64,000 nt of DNA from Sediminicoccus rosea. Its GTDB lineage: Bacteria > Pseudomonadota > Alphaproteobacteria > Acetobacterales > Acetobacteraceae. Shown piece after piece: positions 58,278 to 64,000 of the stretch. Position 1 is the first letter of the stretch. The number at the start of each line of letters is the position of its first letter. Location: positions 4,799,001 through 4,863,000 of the forward strand of contig NZ_CP137852.1 of assembly GCF_033547095.1 (NCBI RefSeq), read 5' to 3'. Under the pieces are notes generated by a model. It did no database searches. It was given only the letters and a program-made list of their open reading frames with translations, and was not told the origin of the DNA. The translations under genes and the position numbers were made by a program.

Positions 58278-59357
58278 ATGGAGATCACCGTGAACCGTCG
58301 CTCCCTTCTCGCCCTGACCGCCGGCGCTGCCGCCACCCCCTTCCTGGCGCGCGAGGCCTTCGCCCAGGCCGCGACGATCACCGGCGCCGGCGCCACCTTC
58401 CCGCGCCCGCTCTATGAGCGCTGGTCGCAGGCCGCGCGCGAGCCGCTGGGCGTCACGCTGAACTACCAGTCCATCGGCTCGGGCGGCGGCATCAACCAGA
58501 TCACGGCCCGCACCGTGGATTTCGGCGCCTCCGACGCGCCGCTCAGCACGGCGCAGCTGACGGAGCGCAAGCTGATGCAGTTCCCCTCCGTGCTCGGCTC
58601 GGTGGTGCTCAGCGCCAACCTGCCCGGCGTGGCCGACAATGCGCTGCGCCTGACGCCCGAGATCATCGTGGACATCTTCATGGGCCGCGTGGCCCGCTGG
58701 AACGACCCCCGCCTGGTCGAGCTGAACCGCGACATCCGCCTGCCGAACCTGCCCGTCTCCCCCTGCTACCGCGCCGATGGCTCGGGCACGACCTGGGTCT
58801 TCACCACCTATCTCTCCCGCGTGTCGGATGCCTGGCGCACGGGTCCGGGTGCGGGCACGGCGATCAGCTGGCCCGCCGGCAACGGCGCGCGCGGCAATGA
58901 GGGCGTGTCCAACATCATCCGCAACACGCCGGGCGCCATCGGCTACATCGAGAATGCCTACGCCGTCGTGAACCGCATGACGACGACGCAGCTCCGCAAC
59001 AAGGGTGGCCGTTTCCTCGCGCCGGAAATGCCGGCCTTCCTGGCCGCCGCCGCCGCCGCCGACTGGACCGTGCCGAACTTCGCCGCCGACACGATCGACC
59101 TGGCCGATCCGGCCGCCTGGCCGATCACCAGCCCGACCTACATCCTGCTGCCGATCGACCCGCCGGCCGACAAGGTGGCGGCCAGCCGCAACACCATGCG
59201 CTTCTTCGACTGGGCCTTCCGCAATGGCGGCGACATCGCCCGCCGCCTGGAATACATCGCCCTGCCGACCGCGGCGCATGACCTGATCCGCGCCGCCTGG
59301 GCGCGCCAGGTGCGCGACCCGTCCGGTGCGGCGGTCTGGACTGGGGCCGCGGCCTGA
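58278..59357 (+). CDS. pstS: phosphate ABC transporter substrate-binding protein
   Basis: A 359-residue periplasmic protein with an N-terminal NRRSLLAL signal peptide of Tat-like form. The phosphate-binding region begins TGAGATFPRPLYERW, with SIGSGGGINQ, DFGASDAPL and YRADGSGTTWVF. It captures phosphate for PstCAB. First gene of the pst operon; a strong hairpin follows its stop. Confidence 0.96.
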   Translation: MEITVNRRSLLALTAGAAATPFLAREAFAQAATITGAGATFPRPLYERWSQAAREPLGVTLNYQSIGSGGGINQITARTVDFGASDAPLSTAQLTERKLMQFPSVLGSVVLSANLPGVADNALRLTPEIIVDIFMGRVARWNDPRLVELNRDIRLPNLPVSPCYRADGSGTTWVFTTYLSRVSDAWRTGPGAGTAISWPAGNGARGNEGVSNIIRNTPGAIGYIENAYAVVNRMTTTQLRNKGGRFLAPEMPAFLAAAAAADWTVPNFAADTIDLADPAAWPITSPTYILLPIDPPADKVAASRNTMRFFDWAFRNGGDIARRLEYIALPTAAHDLIRAAWARQVRDPSGAAVWTGAAA

Positions 59358-59366
59358 GCCATCACC

Positions 59367-59394
59367 CGCCGGCCGGGCTCGGGCCCGGCCGGCG
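59367..59394 (+). terminator. 12-bp perfect hairpin between pstS and pstC
   Basis: CGCCGGCCGGGC (59367-59378), loop TCGG, GCCCGGCCGGCG (59383-59394). No clear T-run follows. It may protect pstS mRNA or partly end transcription so that PstS is made in excess of the membrane subunits. Confidence 0.6.
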
Positions 59395-59420
59395 CCCGTC
59401 TCTTTCCAAGGTTTCCTTCC

Positions 59421-60383
59421 GTGCAGCCATCGCCCCCCGCCCCGGCACGCCGGAGCTCCGGCTCCATCGGCGATCTCGTCTTCGAATGGTTGTGCCGGGG
59501 CGCGGGCGTCTTCGTCCTGCTGCTGCTGGGCGGCATCATCGTCACCCTCTTCATCGGCGGCCTGCCGGCCTTCCGGCAATTCGGCCTCGACTTCCTCATC
59601 AGCACCCGCTGGGACCCGGTGGAGGGGCGTGAGCAATTCGGCGGCGCGGTCGCCATCGTCGGCACCGTGATGTCCTCGATCCTCGCCATCATCCTCGCCG
59701 TGCCGCTGGCCTTCGGCATCGCCTTCTTCCTGACCGAGCTCTCGCCCCCCTGGCTGCGCCGGCCGATGGGCACCGCGATCGAGCTGCTGGCCGCCGTGCC
59801 CTCGATCATCTTCGGCATGTGGGGCCTCTTCGTGCTGGTGCCCTTCGTGCAGCGCAACATCCAGCTGCCCTTCGGTGAGACGCTGAGCGAATTGCCGCTG
59901 GTCGGCTTCCTCTTCCAAAGCACGAACTTCGCCGGCACCTCCATCTTCGCCGCCTCACTCGTGCTCGCCATCATGATCCTGCCCTTCATCGCCGCCACCA
60001 TGCGCGACGTGTTCGAGCAGGTGCCGCCGGTCTACAAGGAAAGCGCCTACGGCCTGGGCGCCACGCGCTGGGAGGTGATGAGCGGCGTGGTCATCCCCTA
60101 CACCCGGATCTCGGTGGTGGGCGGCATCATGCTCGGCCTGGGCCGCGCGCTCGGCGAGACGATGGCGGTGACCTTCGTCATCGGCAATGCGAACCGCATC
60201 GCGACATCCTTCTTCGACCCGACGACCACGATCGCCTCGGTCATCGCGATGGAGTTCCCGGAGAGCCTGGCGGGCGGCCTGCAGCAATCCTCGCTCTTCG
60301 CGCTGGGCTTCCTGCTGTTCCTCATCTCCTTCATCGTGCTCGCCTCGTCGCGCTACCTGCTGCGCTCGCGGCTGAAAGGCTGA
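59421..60383 (+). CDS. pstC: phosphate ABC transporter permease PstC
   Basis: A 320-residue permease from a GTG with AAGG about 9 bases upstream. Six or seven hydrophobic segments, with the ABC-permease EAA loop at ESAYGLGATRWEVMSGVVIPYTR. ALGETMAVTFVIGNA is typical of PstC. It pairs with PstA. Confidence 0.95.
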   Translation: MQPSPPAPARRSSGSIGDLVFEWLCRGAGVFVLLLLGGIIVTLFIGGLPAFRQFGLDFLISTRWDPVEGREQFGGAVAIVGTVMSSILAIILAVPLAFGIAFFLTELSPPWLRRPMGTAIELLAAVPSIIFGMWGLFVLVPFVQRNIQLPFGETLSELPLVGFLFQSTNFAGTSIFAASLVLAIMILPFIAATMRDVFEQVPPVYKESAYGLGATRWEVMSGVVIPYTRISVVGGIMLGLGRALGETMAVTFVIGNANRIATSFFDPTTTIASVIAMEFPESLAGGLQQSSLFALGFLLFLISFIVLASSRYLLRSRLKG

Positions 60384-60387
60384 GGCC

Positions 60388-61299
60388 ATGAGCGCCACGA
60401 CCGACCTTCACGCCATCGCCATGCGCCCGCGGGATGAGCGCGCGCGCCGCGCCCGTGGGCGCCGCCGCCGTCTGGTGGACCAGGGCATCCGCCTGTTCTG
60501 CCTGGCCGCGACCGCGGTCGGCATCTTCTTCCTCGCCTCCATCCTGATCACGCTGGTCTGGCGTGGGGCGGCGGCGATCGATCTCACCGTCTTCATCACG
60601 GATTTCCGGCCGACCACCTATGGTGACCCGGATGCCGAGAAGGGCGGCCTGCTGCACGCCATCCTGGGCAGCTTCGTGCAGGCCGGCATCGGCGTGGCGG
60701 TGGGCACGCCCATCGGCATCCTGGTCGGCACCTACCTCTCGGAATATGCGCGGCAGACGGCGCTGGGCAATGCGGTGCGCTTCGTCTCGGACGTGCTGCT
60801 CTCCGCACCTTCGATCCTGGTCGGCCTCTTCATCTACCAGATCGTGGTGCTGCCGATGGGCGGCTTCTCGGGCCTCGCGGGCGGGCTCGCGCTCTCCATC
60901 ATCGTCATCCCGGTGGTGGTGCGCACGACCGAGGACATGCTGACGCTGATCCCCAACACCCTGCGCGAGGCGGTGGTGGCACTCGGCGCGCCCAAGTGGA
61001 AGATGATCACGCTGGTCGCCTACCGCGCCGCGTTGTCCGGCATGGTGACCGGCATCCTGCTCGCCTTCGCGCGCATCGCCGGCGAGACGGCGCCGCTGCT
61101 GCTGACCAGCTTCGGCAACAACGTGGTGAACTGGGACCTGACGAAGGCGATGGCCAGCCTGCCGGTGGCGATCTACCAGCAGGCCAATTCCGGCTTCCCC
61201 GACCTGATCCAGATCGCCTGGGCCGGTGCGCTGATGATCACCGTCGGCGTCCTCCTGGTGAACATCATCGCGCGCACCCTGCTGCGCAAGCGCATCTGA
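60388..61299 (+). CDS. pstA: phosphate ABC transporter permease PstA
   Basis: A 303-residue permease with six hydrophobic segments after a basic N-terminus. Conserved blocks include [30 protein letters not shown] and the EAA loop [23 protein letters not shown], followed by [16 protein letters not shown]. It starts 4 bases after pstC. Confidence 0.95.
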   Translation: MSATTDLHAIAMRPRDERARRARGRRRRLVDQGIRLFCLAATAVGIFFLASILITLVWRGAAAIDLTVFITDFRPTTYGDPDAEKGGLLHAILGSFVQAGIGVAVGTPIGILVGTYLSEYARQTALGNAVRFVSDVLLSAPSILVGLFIYQIVVLPMGGFSGLAGGLALSIIVIPVVVRTTEDMLTLIPNTLREAVVALGAPKWKMITLVAYRAALSGMVTGILLAFARIAGETAPLLLTSFGNNVVNWDLTKAMASLPVAIYQQANSGFPDLIQIAWAGALMITVGVLLVNIIARTLLRKRI

Positions 61300-61313
61300 A
61301 CGAAGGCATGGCC

Positions 61314-62156
<843 letters not shown>

Positions 62157-62167
62157 GGAGCACGACG

Positions 62168-62890
62168 ATGCCCAACGGTTCCCCCTCGCACATCGTGAAA
62201 TCCTACGAGGAAGACCTCAAGCGCCTGCGCGAGATGATCGCCCGCATGGGCGGCCTGGCCGAGCGCCAGGTGGCGGATGCGGCCGATGCGCTGATCCGCC
62301 GCGACAACAAGCTCGCCGCCGAGGTCGTCGCCCGCGACAAGCTGCTGGACGACATGGAGCGCGAGGTGGAGCAGTTCTGCGTCCGCCTCCTCGCGCTGCG
62401 CCAGCCCATGGCGCAGGACCTTCGCCTCATCATCGCCTGCATGAAGATCAGCCAGGACCTGGAGCGCATCGGCGACTACGCGCGCAACGGTGCCAAGCGC
62501 GCCATCGTCGTCTCGCAGCAGCCGCTCCTCGGCAGCCTCAACGGCTTCGAGCGGATGGCCGAGCTGGTGCAGGAAAACCTCAAGGGCGCGATCGACGCCC
62601 TGGTCGAGGAGGACCACGCCCAGGCCGACGCGGTCTGGGCGAATGACGAGCCCATTGACGGCATCTACAACGGCATCTTCCGCGAGATGCTGACCTTCAT
62701 GATGGAAGATCCGCGGAACATCACCGCCGCCACGCACCTGCTCTTCATCGCGAAGAACATGGAGCGCATCGGCGACCACGCCACCAACATCGCCGAGCGC
62801 GTGCATTTCGCCGTGCTCGGCACGCCGCTGACGGAGGAACGCCCCAAGGCGGATGTCTCCACCTCGGCGGTGGTCCAGCCCCCGGCTTAA
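62168..62890 (+). CDS. phoU: phosphate signalling protein PhoU
   Basis: A 240-residue helical protein made of two PhoU repeats. Metal-binding motifs are DLERIGDYARN and NMERIGDHATN, one in each half. It keeps the Pho regulon off in high phosphate by linking PstB to the PhoR sensor. It starts 11 bases after pstB. Confidence 0.96.
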   Translation: MPNGSPSHIVKSYEEDLKRLREMIARMGGLAERQVADAADALIRRDNKLAAEVVARDKLLDDMEREVEQFCVRLLALRQPMAQDLRLIIACMKISQDLERIGDYARNGAKRAIVVSQQPLLGSLNGFERMAELVQENLKGAIDALVEEDHAQADAVWANDEPIDGIYNGIFREMLTFMMEDPRNITAATHLLFIAKNMERIGDHATNIAERVHFAVLGTPLTEERPKADVSTSAVVQPPA

Positions 62891-62902
62891 GGAGTGCGCG
62901 CC

Positions 62903-63619
62903 ATGCCCGAAGGCTTCCATGGCGGGGCCAAGCCCACCATCCTCGTCGTCGAGGATGAGGCCGCCCTGCTCGCCCTGCTGCGCTACAACCTCGAGCGCCA
63001 GGGCTTCCATGTGGAGGAGGCGACGGACGGGCAGGAGGCGCTGATCCGCATCGCGGAAGCCAAGCCCGACCTCGTCCTGCTCGACTGGATGCTGCCCGCC
63101 ATGTCCGGCATCGAGGTCTGCCGCCAGATCCGCCGCCGCCCCGCCACGCGTGACCTGCCGGTGATCATGGTCACCGCCCGCACCGAGGACCAGGACGCGG
63201 TGCGCGCGCTGGACACGGGCGCCGATGACTACATCGCCAAGCCCTTCGCGGTGGAGGCGCTGCTGGCCCGCATCCGCGCCCTGCTGCGCCGCTCGGCCGC
63301 CGTGCCGGCCAAGGGCAGCATCTCCTATCACGACCTGGCGATGGACCAGGACGCGCACCGGGTCACCCGCAATGGGCGCCCGCTGCACCTGGGGCCCACC
63401 GAATACCGGCTGCTGGAATTCTTCCTCTCCCACCCGCGCCGCGTCTTCACGCGCGAGCAGCTTCTGGACGCCGTCTGGGGCCGCGACATCCATGTGGAGC
63501 TGCGCACGGTGGACGTGCACATCCGCCGCCTCCGCAAGGCGATCAACGATGAGGGCGAGGTGGACCTGATCCGCACCGTCCGTTCGGCCGGCTACGCGCT
63601 GGACGCCGACGGCGGCTGA
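62903..63619 (+). CDS. phoB: phosphate regulon response regulator PhoB
   Basis: A 238-residue OmpR-type regulator. The receiver domain has ILVVEDEAAL, the phospho-Asp in VLLDWMLP and the Lys in DDYIAKPF. The C-terminal winged helix ends VDVHIRRLRKAI. AAGGAG lies 8 bases before the ATG at 62903. No phoR sensor gene is next to it, so the kinase lies elsewhere. Confidence 0.95.
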   Translation: MPEGFHGGAKPTILVVEDEAALLALLRYNLERQGFHVEEATDGQEALIRIAEAKPDLVLLDWMLPAMSGIEVCRQIRRRPATRDLPVIMVTARTEDQDAVRALDTGADDYIAKPFAVEALLARIRALLRRSAAVPAKGSISYHDLAMDQDAHRVTRNGRPLHLGPTEYRLLEFFLSHPRRVFTREQLLDAVWGRDIHVELRTVDVHIRRLRKAINDEGEVDLIRTVRSAGYALDADGG

Positions 63620-63671
63620 CCCGCCCGCCGGCAAGCGCCTCCATCGCAGCCCAGCCGTAGCTCCCGAGGAT

Positions 63672-63752
63672 CCGGCCGCACGTGCGGCCGGCGGAAAGCT
63701 TCAGCTTTCCGAAACCAAGCGCGCGGAGCGCGCGCCCGGCTTTTGAGGGCAG
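63672..63752 (+). repeat. three-hairpin element, copy 2 (after phoB)
   Basis: CCGGCCGCAC/GTGCGGCCGG (63672-63691), GGAAAGCT/AGCTTTCC (63693-63710) and GCGCGC-GGA-GCGCGC (63719-63733), followed by TGAGGGCAGA (63744-63753). Same order and tail as copy 1 at 15595-15704, with different stem 2 and stem 3 sequences. It lies between phoB and the convergent TPP-enzyme gene, and its tail runs up to that gene's stop. Confidence 0.7.
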
Positions 63753-63756
63753 AAAA

Positions 63757-64000
63757 TCAGATCACCAGTTCAATCAGGAAGGGCCCGGGGCGCGCGAAGC
63801 TCTGCGCCATCAGGTCGGCCACCTGATCCAGCGTGGTGGCCTGCGCCGCCTCCACGCCCATGGATTCCGCCAGCTTCACCCAGCCGATATCGGGGTTGCC
63901 GAGGTCCAGCATGTTCATCGCCGTCGGGCCCGGATTGGCGCCCACATTGCGGTATTCGCCGATCAGGATCTGGTACTTGCGGTTGGAGAGGATGATCGTC
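63757..64000 (-). CDS. TPP-dependent acetolactate synthase-like enzyme, C-terminal part
   Basis: Cut by the right edge. The visible 80 residues are the end of a large thiamine pyrophosphate enzyme: IILSNRKYQILIGEYRNVG, NPGPTAMNMLDLGNPDIGW and VKLAESMGVEAAQATTLDQV, then a closing ARPGPFLIELVI. This matches the C-terminal TPP-binding domain of acetolactate synthase or benzoylformate decarboxylase-like enzymes. Which one cannot be told from this part. Confidence 0.85.
   Translation of the reverse strand, partial: TIILSNRKYQILIGEYRNVGANPGPTAMNMLDLGNPDIGWVKLAESMGVEAAQATTLDQVADLMAQSFARPGPFLIELVI

Overview
The window is GC-rich, densely packed bacterial chromosome. Gene content and order suggest an alphaproteobacterium, most likely of the Acetobacteraceae (Roseomonas-like). 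Pointers are the ctpA / divergent polysaccharide deacetylase / rppH cluster, dnaB next to alr and mlaEF, yqeY divergent from carA, and many dicarboxylate- and amide-type catabolic genes. The family assignment is inference from gene order. No rRNA, tRNA or CRISPR array was seen, and no gene-free stretch exceeds 300 bases.

Layout. 1-3650: the end of a DUF3883 nuclease-like gene of lower GC, then a MoxR/VWA pair, a small membrane protein and a Spy-like periplasmic protein. 3657-6626 (minus): rppH, divergent polysaccharide deacetylase, ctpA. 6857-9316: a NeuD-like acyltransferase, a D-aminopeptidase-like serine hydrolase and a DUF2171 protein. 9470-13574 (plus): dnaB, alr, mlaE, mlaF, with a perfect DnaA box upstream of dnaB. 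13585-17858: a class A penicillin-binding protein diverging from accD-folC. 17851-25729 (minus): nine closely spaced genes including an ArgE-like peptidase, an ADP-forming acyl-CoA ligase, a MaoC hydratase, an M20 amidohydrolase, glutathione peroxidase, MoeB and DsrE. 25776-30992 (plus): threonine synthase-like gene, then an overlapping M81 / DSD1 / HdrC-like / HdrB-like operon behind a long, hairpin-rich leader.

31061-40677: yqeY, then carA fused to an N-terminal HTH domain, an SDR, LysE, three tiny membrane proteins, carB, greA and threonine dehydratase. 40740-46148: TRAP transporter, Lrp regulator, trxB, LysR regulator. 46175-49872: transposase remnant, MAPEG protein, asd, a short conserved protein and an NHL-repeat protein. 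49922-54933: complete urease operon ureDABCEFG. 54934-57465 (minus): a cobalt-type nitrile hydratase or thiocyanate hydrolase whose beta subunit is split over two genes, with an MFS transporter and no amidase. 58278-63619 (plus): pstSCAB-phoU-phoB behind a candidate Pho box. The right edge cuts a TPP-dependent enzyme.

The most notable signals are the HTH-CarA fusion with a perfect palindrome filling the -35/-10 spacer, the split nitrile hydratase operon beside urease, two copies of a three-hairpin element whose stems differ in sequence but keep pairing, the M81/DSD1/HdrCB operon with its leader, and a DnaA box framed by an inverted repeat upstream of dnaB.
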